NCBI RefSeq assembly: GCF_029167645.1
Contig: NZ_CP119147.1
Coordinates: forward strand, 5,660,501-5,724,500
Length of the DNA: 64,000 nucleotides
Direction of reading: 5' to 3'
Origin: Streptomyces sp. AM 2-1-1
GTDB lineage: Bacteria > Actinomycetota > Actinomycetes > Streptomycetales > Streptomycetaceae
The stretch's first letter is position 1; each line of letters starts with the position of its first letter. The position numbers were made by a program, and so were the translations under genes. The notes below the pieces were generated by a model. The model had not been told where the DNA came from and searched no databases. It worked only from the letters and a program-made list of their open reading frames with translations. This document shows, piece after piece, positions 41,397 through 50,040 of this stretch.

Positions 41397-42319
41397 CGTG
41401 CGTCACCCTGCTTGCTGCGGGAGTTGGCCGCCCGGAGGAAGCCGAAGGACAGGGCCAGGGTGGCGACGGCGATGATGACCGCCTGGGCCGCCGCCGCATA
41501 GATGTCGTTGTTGACGAAGGCGTCCTGGTACACCTTCATCAGCGGACTCCACGTGCTGGAGAGGGAGTTGGTGAGCGGCTTGAGCGTGGTGGGCTCGCTG
41601 AACACCTGGAGCGTGGCGATGATGGAGAAGAAGAACGTCAGCACCAGCGAGGGCGCCACCATCGGGATCTTGATCCGCAGGGCGGTCTGCCACGGTGAGC
41701 AACCGTCCAGCCGGGCCGCCTCGAAGACCTCGGCGGGGATCGCCCGGAGCGAGGTGTAGATGACGATCATGTTGAAGCCGGTGCCGCCCCAGACGGCGAT
41801 GTTGGCGAGGGCGCCGTAGAGCGGTCCGCCGTCCAGCAGATCCGGCTGCGGCAGCCCGAGGCGGTCCAGCGCGTAGAAGAACGGGCTGACGTCGGGCAGG
41901 TAGAGGAAGCCCCACATCAGCGCGGCCACCACACCCGGGATGGCGTACGGCAGGAAGATCGCCAGCCGGGTGAAGCCGCGCAGCCGGACCCGCTCGGTGT
42001 CCAGGAGCAGGGCGAAGACGAGTGCGAGGCCGAGCATCACGGGCACGACGATCAGTCCGTACCCCAGGATGCGCAGCGCGCCGTGCAGCAGTTCGGAGTC
42101 GGAGAGGGCGTCGGTGTAGTTGGCGAGGCCGGCCCAGACCTCGTCGCGGGCACCCTTTCCGAGGCCCAGGCCCGTGACCTCGGTACGGCGGAAGCTGAGG
42201 AAGAGGGCGTAGCCGATGGGCAGGGCGAAGAAGAGCAGGAAGAGCAGGGCGGCGGGGGCCAGGAAGCCGTACGGGGCGCTCTTGACCCCGTACGACCCCC
42301 TGCGGCGTGCGGGTGTCAC
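41393..42319 (-). CDS. Galacto-oligosaccharide ABC permease (MalF type)
   Basis: A 308-residue permease with about six transmembrane segments starting at residue 20 (FLAPAALLFLLFFALPIGYALFL). The EAA loop reads FEAARLDGCSPWQTALRIKIP. GTG 42319 overlaps the binding-protein stop (GTGA), and a longer in-frame reading upstream lies inside the binding-protein gene and is rejected. It pairs with the permease at 40494. The segment after the third helix contains a long extracellular loop (SPFFYALDRLGLPQPDLLDGG) facing the binding protein. Confidence 0.9.
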   Translation of the reverse strand: MTPARRRGSYGVKSAPYGFLAPAALLFLLFFALPIGYALFLSFRRTEVTGLGLGKGARDEVWAGLANYTDALSDSELLHGALRILGYGLIVVPVMLGLALVFALLLDTERVRLRGFTRLAIFLPYAIPGVVAALMWGFLYLPDVSPFFYALDRLGLPQPDLLDGGPLYGALANIAVWGGTGFNMIVIYTSLRAIPAEVFEAARLDGCSPWQTALRIKIPMVAPSLVLTFFFSIIATLQVFSEPTTLKPLTNSLSSTWSPLMKVYQDAFVNNDIYAAAAQAVIIAVATLALSFGFLRAANSRSKQGDAR

Positions 42320-43635
42320 TCGGAGACTCCGAAACCCTGCTTCTCGAGGTCCGCGACGGTGGCGTCCTGCATCGCGGTCAGCGCCGCGCCGAAGTCGGAC
42401 CTGTCCTTCGCGGCCCTGGCGAAGTTGTCCTTGAAGGCGGTGTACGCCACGTTGACGTTCGGGCCCCAGGCGGCGGGGGCGGTGCCCTTCGCGATCTCGG
42501 AGGCCTTGGTGTAGAAGTCGGGCTGGTTGGAGAAGTACGCCGGCGGCTCGGCGAGCGCGCCCCCGGTCTGTGCGGCGGTCGCGGCGGGGTAGATGCCGGA
42601 CTCCTTCACCAGCGCGGCGAGGGCCGCGGGGTCGGTGTTGAGCCACTTGGCGAACGTCGCCGCCGCGCCCTTGTTCTTCGAGTCGTTGGTGACGGCGGTG
42701 GAGGAGCCGCCCCAGCTGCCGGTGACGTTCGCGCCCGCCGTCCACTGGGGGAGCGGGGCCATCGCCCACTTGCCCGCGGTGTCCGGGGCCGCCGTGGTGA
42801 GAGTGCCGGGGGCCCAGACCGCGCTGACCCAGGCGATCTGCTTGCCGGTGTTCAGCGCCTTGTTCCAGGCGGGGGTGTACATCGGCTGGTTGTCGATCGC
42901 CCCCTCCTTCACCAGGCCGCCCCAGAAGTCGGCGACCTTGCGCGTCGCCGGGTCGTCGACGGCGACCTTCCACGTGTCGTCACCGGTGGTCCACCACTGG
43001 GCGCCGGCCTGCTGGGCGAGGCCCGCGAAGAGCCCGGAGTCGTTGGAGGAGAAGGTCGTCAGGTCGGTGCCGGGTGACTTCTTCTTCAGCGCGCGGGCCG
43101 TCTCGGCGAACTCGTCCCAGGTGGTCGGGACGGTCAGGCCGTACTTCTCGAACAGGTCCTGGCGGTAGTAGAACATCAGCGGACCGGAGTCCTGCGGCAG
43201 CGCGTAGAGGGCGTCCGTCCCCAGCGTCGCCTGCTGCCAGATCCCGTCCGCGAAGGCACCCTTGGCGTCGCCCGCCTCCTTCGAGATGTCCGCGAGGACG
43301 TCGTTGGAGACGAGCGTGGGCAGCGCCTGGTACTCCGCCTGCACCAGGTCGGGGGCCTTGTGCGCCTTGGCCGCGGTGATGATCTTGGTGACCAGGTCGT
43401 CGCCCGACGCCTGCTTCTTCACCGTGACCGTGATGCCGGTCCTCTTGCCCTCGCCCCTGTTCCAGATGTCCGCGACCTTGTCGAGGCCGGGCGCCCAGGA
43501 CCAGTACGTGAGGTGGGCCGGGCTCGCGGCGGCGGGCGCGTCGTCGGCGCCGTCGTCCGACGAGCCGCAGCCGGTGAGGAGGGCCGAGGCGGCGAGGACG
43601 ACGGCCGTGGACAACGCGACGTTGCGGTGCTTCAT
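42316..43635 (-). CDS. Galacto-oligosaccharide-binding lipoprotein
   Basis: A 439-residue family 1 solute-binding protein. The lipoprotein signal ends in ALLTGC with lipidated Cys at residue 23, then a short Ser/Asp/Ala tether. The mature domain starts LTYWSWAPGLDKVADIW and includes TWDEFAETARALK and a Trp-rich WWTTGDDTWKV ligand region. It is the first gene of the minus-strand transporter operon and has a good promoter with an overlapping LacI-type operator. It is expected to capture galactan breakdown products made by the GH53 enzyme encoded on the other side. Confidence 0.93.
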   Translation of the reverse strand: MKHRNVALSTAVVLAASALLTGCGSSDDGADDAPAAASPAHLTYWSWAPGLDKVADIWNRGEGKRTGITVTVKKQASGDDLVTKIITAAKAHKAPDLVQAEYQALPTLVSNDVLADISKEAGDAKGAFADGIWQQATLGTDALYALPQDSGPLMFYYRQDLFEKYGLTVPTTWDEFAETARALKKKSPGTDLTTFSSNDSGLFAGLAQQAGAQWWTTGDDTWKVAVDDPATRKVADFWGGLVKEGAIDNQPMYTPAWNKALNTGKQIAWVSAVWAPGTLTTAAPDTAGKWAMAPLPQWTAGANVTGSWGGSSTAVTNDSKNKGAAATFAKWLNTDPAALAALVKESGIYPAATAAQTGGALAEPPAYFSNQPDFYTKASEIAKGTAPAAWGPNVNVAYTAFKDNFARAAKDRSDFGAALTAMQDATVADLEKQGFGVSE

Positions 43636-43680
43636 GGTTTTCCCCTGACGAGAACCGAGGGTTCAGCGCGATTGGTGCGC

Positions 43681-43694
43681 TGTGAGCGTTCACA
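43681..43694. promoter_or_regulatory. LacI-type operator at the transporter start site
   Basis: TGTGAGCGTTCACA has perfect TGTGA/TCACA arms around GCGT and covers the predicted transcription start. Binding there would block the promoter. The LacI gene at 39373 is the likely ligand. Confidence 0.72.
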
Positions 43695-43722
43695 GTAGAG
43701 AAACGGAACCGCCTCTTGTCAA
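43694..43722 (-). promoter_or_regulatory. Promoter of the galactan transporter operon
   Basis: On the minus strand, TTGACA (43722-43717) and TCTACT (43699-43694) are separated by 17 nt. The start is predicted near 43687, giving a leader of about 52 nt. Confidence 0.75.
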
Positions 43723-43746
43723 TGGTTGTAACTCTGCGGTTATCTT
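43716..43746 (+). promoter_or_regulatory. Possible promoter of the GH42 gene
   Basis: TTGTCA (43716-43721) is followed after 17 nt by GTTATC (43739-43744). It is divergent from and overlaps the transporter -35 box, which would let one repressor control both. Weaker than the opposite promoter. Confidence 0.4.
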
Positions 43747-43867
43747 GGCTTCACACCGCCGACCGGCTCTGTGCACGTTCCCAGAATGGTGCACAGAGAG
43801 GATCCACGGGCCCCGTCACGGAGTGGCGGTGCCACCGCAGGACCGACCGGTCGGGGTAATCCGTACC

Positions 43868-43892
43868 GTCCGGCGGCGCGCCGCCGCCGGAC
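43868..43892 (+). other. Strong hairpin in the GH42 5' leader
   Basis: GTCCGGCGGC (43868-43877) pairs with GCCGCCGGAC (43883-43892) across a 5-nt loop, about 50 nt before the GH42 start codon. It lies within the predicted 190-nt leader and could attenuate or protect the transcript. Confidence 0.55.
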
Positions 43893-43940
43893 ACGGCGAC
43901 GGGCGACCACCGTCACCGCTGAGAACGCCAGGAGACCCCC

Positions 43941-45962
43941 ATGTCCCACACCGCTCCTCGAGGTCTGGACCGGCTCGCCTTCGGCGGCGACTACAACCCG
44001 GAGCAGTGGCCGCAAGAGGTCTGGCCCGAGGACGTCGGACTCATGCGCGAGGCCGGCGTGACCATGGTCAGCGTCGGGATCTTCTCCTGGGCGCTCCTGG
44101 AACCCGAGCCCGGCGTTCACGACTTCGGCTGGCTCGACCGCGTACTCGACCTGCTCCACGAGGGCGGCATCCGCGTCGACCTCGGTACCCCGACCGTCGC
44201 CCCGCCCGCCTGGTTCTACCGCGCGCACCCCGAAGCGCTTCCGGTGAACCGCGACGGCGTGCGGTACGCCTTCGGCTCACGCGGCGCCATCTGCCACAGC
44301 AACCCCGACTACCGCGCCGCCGCCGCCCGCATCACCGAGGAGATCGGCCGCCGCTACGCCGGCCACCCCGCACTCGCCCTCTGGCACGTCCACAACGAGT
44401 ACGGCGTCCCCGTCTCCGCCTGCTACTGCGACACCTGCGCCGCCCACTTCCGCCGCTGGCTCACCGCCCGTCACGGATCGGTCGAAGCGGTCAACAAGGC
44501 CTGGGGCACCGCCTTCTGGGGCCAGCGCTACCGCACCCTCGACGAGATCGACCCGCCGCGCACCACCCCCACCGCCGGCAACCCCTCCCAGCAGCTCGAC
44601 TACCGCCGCTTCGCCGACGCCACCCTGCGCGAGAACTTCACCGCCGAACGCGACATCCTGCACCGGCTCGCCCCGGGCATCCCCGTCACCACCAACTTCA
44701 TGACCGCGCTCAGCCAGTGCGACTCCATCGACTACTGGGCGTGGGGCCGCGAGGTGGACCTCGTCACCAACGACCACTACCTGATCACCGACGGCCGCCG
44801 CACCCACGTCAACCTCGCCATGGCCGCCGACCTCACCCGCTCCGTCGCAGGCGGCGCCCCCTGGCTGCTCCTCGAACACTCCACCGGCGGCGTCAACTGG
44901 CAACCCCGCAACCCCGCCAAGCGCCCCGGAGAGATGGCCCGCAACAGCCTCGCGCACGTGGCCCGCGGCTCGGACGGGGCGATGTTCTTCCAGTGGCGGC
45001 AGTCCCTCTCCGGCGCCGAGAAGTTCCACTCGGCGATGCTCCCGCACGCCGGCACCGACAGCCGGATCTGGCGCGAGGTCAGCCGGCTCGGCGCCGACCT
45101 CGGCCTCCTCGACGGCATCCGGGGCACCCGCACCGTCGCCGACGCCGCGATGGTCTGGGACTGGCAGTCCTGGTGGGCGCAGTCCCTGGAATGGCGCCCC
45201 AGCCAGGACCACGACGCCCGCGAGCGCGCGGACACCTACTACCTCTCGCTCTACGACCGCCACCTCACCGTGGACTTCGCCCACCCCGAGGCCGACCTCT
45301 CGGTCTACCCGCTGGTCGTCGTACCCGCCCTCTACCTCGCCACCGAGCAGGCCGGCGAGAACCTGCGCCGGTACGTCGAAGGGGGCGGCACCCTCGTCGT
45401 CTCGTACTTCTCCGGCATCGTGGACTCCGACGACAACGTCCACCCCGGCGCCTACCCCGGTGTCCTGCGGGACGTACTCGGCCTGACCGTCGAGGAGTTC
45501 TCCCCGCTCGGCGAGGGCGACACCGTCCGCCTCGTCACCCCCGAGGGCCCTTCGCTCACCGGCGACCTCTGGTCGGACGTGGTGGTTCCGCGCGGCGCCG
45601 AGACCGTCTGGTCGTACGCCGACGGGATCGCCGGAGGCCGCCCCGCCGTCACCCGCAACCGCCTCGGCGCCGGCACCGCCTGGTACGTCTCCACCCGGCT
45701 CTCCGGCCCCGACCTCGACGCCGTGCTCGACCGCGCCTGCGCCGACGCCCGGATCGCCCCGCGCACCTCGCTCCCGCACGACGTGGAGGTGGTCCTGCGC
45801 ACCGGGGAGCGGGACAGCTACCTCTTCGTCATCAACCACACCGACGGCGACACGAAGATCCCCCTCGACGCCCCCGGCACCGAACTCCTCACCGGCGAGC
45901 CCGCCACCGGACACCTCGCCGTCCCGGCGGGCGCGGTCCGGGTCGTACGGCTCGACGCCTGA
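43941..45962 (+). CDS. Intracellular beta-galactosidase, glycoside hydrolase family 42
   Basis: A 673-residue enzyme with no signal peptide. The TIM barrel contains the acid/base Glu at about 153 (HVHNEYG) and the nucleophile Glu at about 312 (LLLEHSTGGVNW). Cys at about 118, 161, 163 and 166 (ICHS, ACYCDTC) match the GH42 zinc site. A trimerisation domain and a small beta-domain follow from about 400. It hydrolyses imported galacto-oligosaccharides to galactose. ATG 43941 has AGGAGA upstream. It is followed 75 nt later by the secreted galactanase, so the two form a degrade-import-hydrolyse set with the divergent transporter. Confidence 0.94.
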   Translation: MSHTAPRGLDRLAFGGDYNPEQWPQEVWPEDVGLMREAGVTMVSVGIFSWALLEPEPGVHDFGWLDRVLDLLHEGGIRVDLGTPTVAPPAWFYRAHPEALPVNRDGVRYAFGSRGAICHSNPDYRAAAARITEEIGRRYAGHPALALWHVHNEYGVPVSACYCDTCAAHFRRWLTARHGSVEAVNKAWGTAFWGQRYRTLDEIDPPRTTPTAGNPSQQLDYRRFADATLRENFTAERDILHRLAPGIPVTTNFMTALSQCDSIDYWAWGREVDLVTNDHYLITDGRRTHVNLAMAADLTRSVAGGAPWLLLEHSTGGVNWQPRNPAKRPGEMARNSLAHVARGSDGAMFFQWRQSLSGAEKFHSAMLPHAGTDSRIWREVSRLGADLGLLDGIRGTRTVADAAMVWDWQSWWAQSLEWRPSQDHDARERADTYYLSLYDRHLTVDFAHPEADLSVYPLVVVPALYLATEQAGENLRRYVEGGGTLVVSYFSGIVDSDDNVHPGAYPGVLRDVLGLTVEEFSPLGEGDTVRLVTPEGPSLTGDLWSDVVVPRGAETVWSYADGIAGGRPAVTRNRLGAGTAWYVSTRLSGPDLDAVLDRACADARIAPRTSLPHDVEVVLRTGERDSYLFVINHTDGDTKIPLDAPGTELLTGEPATGHLAVPAGAVRVVRLDA

Positions 45963-46037
45963 GGCGCGCCACCGCTCCAGCCGCACCACCGGTAAGCCCC
46001 CGTATCCCGCACCACGGTCGAAGGGACATCGACGACG

Positions 46038-47651
46038 ATGCACGGTAAGACGCTGTTCGACAGGACCACCACACACGGACGGGGCGCGGGCGGCCGCCGC
46101 ACCCCGCGCGGCCGACGCCGGGCCGCCGCCGCGCTGACCGCCCTCGGCGGGCTGCTGCTCGCGGCGCTCCCCGCCCAGGCGGCCCACGCGGCGGCCACCG
46201 TCACCGACCCGGGCTTCGAATCGGGGGCCACCGGGTGGAGCACCTACTCCGCCGGCGGCCAGAACGCCGCCTCCTTCACCGAGGCCGGCGGCCGCACGGG
46301 CACCACCCGGCTCAGCCACTGGTCGGCCTCCGCCTACAAGGTGGAGACCTACCAGTACCTCTCCGGGCTGACCAACGGCACGTACACCCTCAGCGCGTGG
46401 GTCCGCTCCAGCGGCGGCCAGAACTCCGCGTACCTCGCGCTGCGCAACTGCGGCTCCGCCGAACAGCGCACCGACCTGCCCCCCACCGCCAACGGCGCCT
46501 GGATCCGCCTGGTGACCTCCGTCAAGGTCACCGGGGGCGCCTGCACCATCAGTCTCCACTCCGACGCCCACGCGGGGGAGTGGGCCAACTTCGACGACAT
46601 CTCCTTCACCTCGGGCACCACCGGTCTCAGCGTCAAGGGCGGCGACCTCTCCACCCTCCCGAAGAACGAGGCCCACGGCGCCGTCTACCGCAACGCGAGC
46701 GGCACCGCCGGCGACGGCATGGCCCTGCTGCACTCCGCCGGAATGAACTACGTACGCCTCAAGGTGTGGGTGAACCCCGCGGACGGCTACAACGACAAGG
46801 CGCACGTCCTCGCCATGGCCAAGCGCGCCAAGGCCCTCGGCATGAAGGTCCTCGTCGACTTCCACTACTCCGACGCCTGGGCCGACCCCGGCAAGCAGAA
46901 CAAGCCCGCCGCCTGGGCCGGCCACGGGTACAGCCAGTTGAGGACCGACGTCTACACCCACACGTACGACGTACTGAACGCCCTCAAGGCCCAGGGCACC
47001 ACGGCCGACATGGTGCAGATCGGCAACGAGACCAACGCCGGGATGCTCTGGCCCGAGGGCTCCACCGACAACTGGTCCCAGCTCGCCGGCCTCCTCACCT
47101 CCGGCGCCAACGCCGCCAAGGCCGTCTCCTCCACCACGAAGGTCGCCCTCCACCTCGCCAAGGGCGGCGACAACGCCGGTACCCGCTGGTGGTTCGACAA
47201 CGCCGTCGCCCGCGGCGTGCCCTTCGACGTCGTCGCCCTCTCCTACTACGGCTACTGGCACGGAGCCCTCTCCGACCTCCAGACCAACCTCGACGACGCC
47301 GCCTCCCGCTACGGCAAACCGGTCCTCGTCGCCGAGACCGCGTACGCCCACACCCTCGCCGACGAGGACGGCCTGGAGAACAACATCGCCACCGCCGACC
47401 AGCTCGTCACCGGCTACCCCGCCACCCCGGCGGGCCAGGCCGCCAACTTCCGCGACGTACTGAACGTCGTCGAAGCCGTCCCGAACGGCCGCGGCCTCGG
47501 CGCCGTCTACTGGGAGCCCGGCTGGACCGCCGTCACCGGCAGCGGCTGGGACCCGGCCGACCCCTCCTCCGGCAACGCGTGGGAGAACCAGGCCCTCTTC
47601 GACTACGCCGACAAGCTGCTCCCGGCCGCCGGCTGGTACGCGCACCGGTAG
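46038..47651 (+). CDS. Secreted arabinogalactan endo-beta-1,4-galactanase, GH53
   Basis: A 537-residue secreted enzyme. A long Arg-rich N-region and hydrophobic core form the signal (about residues 1-52). Residues about 54-192 form a jelly-roll carbohydrate-binding module, probably the galactan-binding CBM61 type found with GH53. The GH53 barrel spans about 197-535, with the acid/base Glu at about 331 (QIGNETNAG) and the nucleophile Glu at about 433 (LVAETAY). It cleaves pectic type I galactan outside the cell. ATG 46038 follows GAAGGGA at longer-than-usual spacing. It fits the pectin theme, as galactan is a side chain of rhamnogalacturonan I. Confidence 0.94.
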   Translation: MHGKTLFDRTTTHGRGAGGRRTPRGRRRAAAALTALGGLLLAALPAQAAHAAATVTDPGFESGATGWSTYSAGGQNAASFTEAGGRTGTTRLSHWSASAYKVETYQYLSGLTNGTYTLSAWVRSSGGQNSAYLALRNCGSAEQRTDLPPTANGAWIRLVTSVKVTGGACTISLHSDAHAGEWANFDDISFTSGTTGLSVKGGDLSTLPKNEAHGAVYRNASGTAGDGMALLHSAGMNYVRLKVWVNPADGYNDKAHVLAMAKRAKALGMKVLVDFHYSDAWADPGKQNKPAAWAGHGYSQLRTDVYTHTYDVLNALKAQGTTADMVQIGNETNAGMLWPEGSTDNWSQLAGLLTSGANAAKAVSSTTKVALHLAKGGDNAGTRWWFDNAVARGVPFDVVALSYYGYWHGALSDLQTNLDDAASRYGKPVLVAETAYAHTLADEDGLENNIATADQLVTGYPATPAGQAANFRDVLNVVEAVPNGRGLGAVYWEPGWTAVTGSGWDPADPSSGNAWENQALFDYADKLLPAAGWYAHR

Positions 47652-47673
47652 GCGGCGCCCCGCACGTGACGCA

Positions 47674-47714
47674 CCCCCTGCCGTTCCTCCCGGTCCTGGA
47701 GGCACGGCAGGGGG
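47674..47714 (+). terminator. Terminator after the galactanase gene
   Basis: CCCCCTGCCGT (47674-47684) pairs with ACGGCAGGGGG (47704-47714), and the loop contains a nested CCTCC/GGAGG stem. Confidence 0.8.
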
Positions 47715-47735
47715 CCCGCCGGATATCCTCCGCAG

Positions 47736-48719
47736 ATGTCGAATCAGTCGGTGGCGGCGGGGATCGGACTCGCCCGCGTCATGGCGCACTGCGGGGGAGA
47801 CCCGGTCCGTGCGGTGGAGTCGCTGGTGGGAGCGGTAGCCTCGGCACCGTCCGCCCCGGAGCCGTACGCGGCCCTCGCCGAGCTGTGGCACGACCGGCGC
47901 CCGGAGCTGGAGAAGGGCCTGGAGGGGGCCGGGTCCCTGAGCGCCGTGCTGGCACAGTCGTACTTCTTCTTCCTGCGGGGGGAGATGGACGACGCGGTGA
48001 TGTCCCTGGGTTCGGTCACGGGCGCGCGGCCCGACGTCGCCTGGGGCGGCGCACCCTGGTTCGGCGATCCCGGCTTCCTCGGTGCGGTGAGCGCCGAGGC
48101 GCTGGCCGAGGCGTGCCTGCGCACCCTGGACCACGGCCCGGACCTGGACGGCGACGAGGCGCGGGAGCGGTTCGCGCCCTGGTTCCACGCCCTCGAGGTG
48201 GTGTCCACCCGCAGCCCCGTCCCGGAGTCGCTGGCCGCCATGGCCCGGCTGCCCCGTGCCTGCGGCCGCTACGATCTGGCCTTCGCCCTGTGCGACCGCG
48301 CCGACGCCGTCGAGCGGGTCATGTGGACAGCGGTGGCGCGAGCGGTGACCTGGCGCGCCACCGGCGACCTGGACCGGGCCGCGGCGGCCTTCGAGGACGC
48401 CCTGATCCTCGACCCCGCCAACTGGTCCCTCCACCTGGACCTGGCGGACCTACGAGCCGAGCAGGGCGACTTCGCCGCCGCCGTGAGCCTCGTCGGACAG
48501 GGCCTGGACCACGAACCCCACGAGCCCTCCCTGCGCGCGGCGTCCGCCGCGTACCGCGCACGTCTGACCGGTTCGTCCGACGAGCTGACGGCCCTGATCA
48601 CCCTGGCACCCCAACTCGTGGACACCACCTACCGGAACCTGCTGATCGACCACGCGTGCGCGGGGCCCGGTCTTCCGCCGGACCTCGTGGCCGGGGCCCG
48701 TCGTGTCCGCGCGGGCTGA
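47736..48719 (+). CDS. TPR-like protein of unknown function
   Basis: A 327-residue alpha-helical cytoplasmic protein. Helical pairs resembling tetratricopeptide repeats are visible, for example DLDRAAAAFEDALILDPANWSLHLDLADLRAEQGDFAAAVSLV near residues 215-255, and DPVRAVESLVGAVASAPSAPEPYAALAELW near 22-50. It has no catalytic motif. It lies just before the type VII secretion locus but points toward the mycosin gene, so membership is uncertain. ATG 47736 lacks an obvious ribosome site but is preceded by a GGATAT promoter-like patch. Confidence 0.8.
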   Translation: MSNQSVAAGIGLARVMAHCGGDPVRAVESLVGAVASAPSAPEPYAALAELWHDRRPELEKGLEGAGSLSAVLAQSYFFFLRGEMDDAVMSLGSVTGARPDVAWGGAPWFGDPGFLGAVSAEALAEACLRTLDHGPDLDGDEARERFAPWFHALEVVSTRSPVPESLAAMARLPRACGRYDLAFALCDRADAVERVMWTAVARAVTWRATGDLDRAAAAFEDALILDPANWSLHLDLADLRAEQGDFAAAVSLVGQGLDHEPHEPSLRAASAAYRARLTGSSDELTALITLAPQLVDTTYRNLLIDHACAGPGLPPDLVAGARRVRAG

Positions 48720-48736
48720 ACGCGCCGGACCCGGTG

Positions 48737-48755
48737 GGCCCCCGGGGCGGGGGCC
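48737..48755. terminator. Bidirectional terminator hairpin
   Basis: GGCCCCCG (48737-48744) pairs with CGGGGGCC (48748-48755) with a 3-nt loop, between the convergent TPR-like (+) and mycosin-like (-) genes. Confidence 0.65.
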
Positions 48756-48813
48756 GGGAGGACGGCCCGTGTACCCGCAGGGCTGAGAACCCGCCGTTCC
48801 CGGCCTCTCCGGC

Positions 48814-50040
48814 TCACTGCCCCGTGCCGGAACGCCATCCCCGCCGACGGGCCCGGGTCACCGTGAAGAGGGTGTACCCCAGGGCCGCCAGAGCCACCAC
48901 CACGCCGGCGGCCACGGCGACCGCGGTGTCGTGCGCACGGCTCGCCGGGGTCGGTGGCAGCACCACGGGCCGGACCGGTGCCACGGGGGCGGCGGGCGAC
49001 CAGGGGGCGGTGACCGCGGCCACCGGATCGACCGTGCCCGCGCCGACGAGCCCCGTTTCCACCGCCGGCATCCGGTAGGCGGACGCGACGATCCTGGCCG
49101 TGATCTCGGGCGCCTTCGCGTCGGGACGGGCGGCGGCCACGAGCGCCGCCGTCCCGGCCACGAAGCCCGTGGCCAGGTCCGCCCCGCTGCCGGTGACATG
49201 GCCGCCGCCGGGTCCCACGCTCATCACCGAACCGCCCGGCGCCGCGATGCCGGGGGCGGTGCGTGGGAGGACCGTCAGGTCGGGCGAGCCGCCCGGTACG
49301 ACCGCCGCGACGGCGAGCACCCCCGGCAGCGCGGCCGGGAAGGCGGCGGGCGCGGCCTTCTCCTCGGTCCCCGGGCTCGCCGGGGCCGCGTAGGCGGGTG
49401 CGACGACGACGCTGCCGGCCTTCCGGGCCGCCGCGACGGCCGAGGTCAGCGCGCCGCTGCCGCGCGGCAGGGCGAGGGGCACGGCGACGACCCGGGCGCC
49501 GCCTGCCACGGCGGCCCGGATTCCGGCCGCCAGCCGGTCCGCCGGTACCACGCCGTCGTCGCCGGTGACCCGGATGGCCAGGACCCGCGCCCCGGGCGCC
49601 ACCCCGACGAAGCCCGTCCCCGCGCGGGGGGCTGCGGCGATCAGGCCCGCGACGAACGTCCCGTGCCCGGCGCAGTCCTCGCCGCCGCCCCGGTCCGTCC
49701 CGCCGTCCAGATCCGGGCCCGCCTGGACCCGGCCCGCGAGGGCGGGGGAACGGGTGGCGTCCACCCCGGTGTCCACCACGGCGACCAGGACTCCCTCGCC
49801 CCGGGTGTGGGCCCAGGCACGGGGGTAGCCGAGGTAACCCTGCGGCCAGGGGGTGCTCTCCACCTTCCGGCGGGACGGCTGCACGCAGCCGCCGCCCTCG
49901 GGCGTCAGCGAACTCACCACGGGCAGGGGCTCGTCGCCCGCGCCGTCCGCGAGGGCGGGGGCCGCCCCCGCCGCGGCAAGGAGGAGGCCGGCGCCGAGGA
50001 GGACCGCGTGTGCCGTCAGGCGGAGTCGCAGGCTCAGCAC
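48814..50040 (-). CDS. mycP: Mycosin-like S8 protein, predicted catalytically dead
   Basis: A 408-residue type VII secretion mycosin homologue: signal peptide about 1-31, subtilase-like domain about 55-345, Pro-rich linker, C-terminal transmembrane helix about 366-388 and basic tail. Asp90 (VVDTGVD) and His126 (AGHGTFVAG) of the triad are present. At the nucleophile position, where the family has GTSFAAP, this protein reads [11 protein letters not shown], so the Ser is Asp288. The oxyanion Asn region (usually AAGN) reads [10 protein letters not shown]. It is therefore probably a pseudoprotease keeping a structural role, as mycosins also stabilise the secretion complex. GTG 50040 overlaps the upstream stop (GTGCTGA), indicating coupling to the EccA-like gene. 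Confidence 0.88.
   Translation of the reverse strand: MLSLRLRLTAHAVLLGAGLLLAAAGAAPALADGAGDEPLPVVSSLTPEGGGCVQPSRRKVESTPWPQGYLGYPRAWAHTRGEGVLVAVVDTGVDATRSPALAGRVQAGPDLDGGTDRGGGEDCAGHGTFVAGLIAAAPRAGTGFVGVAPGARVLAIRVTGDDGVVPADRLAAGIRAAVAGGARVVAVPLALPRGSGALTSAVAAARKAGSVVVAPAYAAPASPGTEEKAAPAAFPAALPGVLAVAAVVPGGSPDLTVLPRTAPGIAAPGGSVMSVGPGGGHVTGSGADLATGFVAGTAALVAAARPDAKAPEITARIVASAYRMPAVETGLVGAGTVDPVAAVTAPWSPAAPVAPVRPVVLPPTPASRAHDTAVAVAAGVVVALAALGYTLFTVTRARRRGWRSGTGQ

Noticed and set aside
44232..44241. GAAGCGCTTC palindrome as a LacI operator
   Set aside because: It is inside the GH42 coding sequence, encodes ordinary residues and is far from any promoter.
44277..48434. A 1385-codon open frame on the minus strand opposite the GH42 and GH53 genes
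   Set aside because: It lacks a ribosome site and any family likeness. It is a by-product of third-position GC bias opposite well-identified genes.
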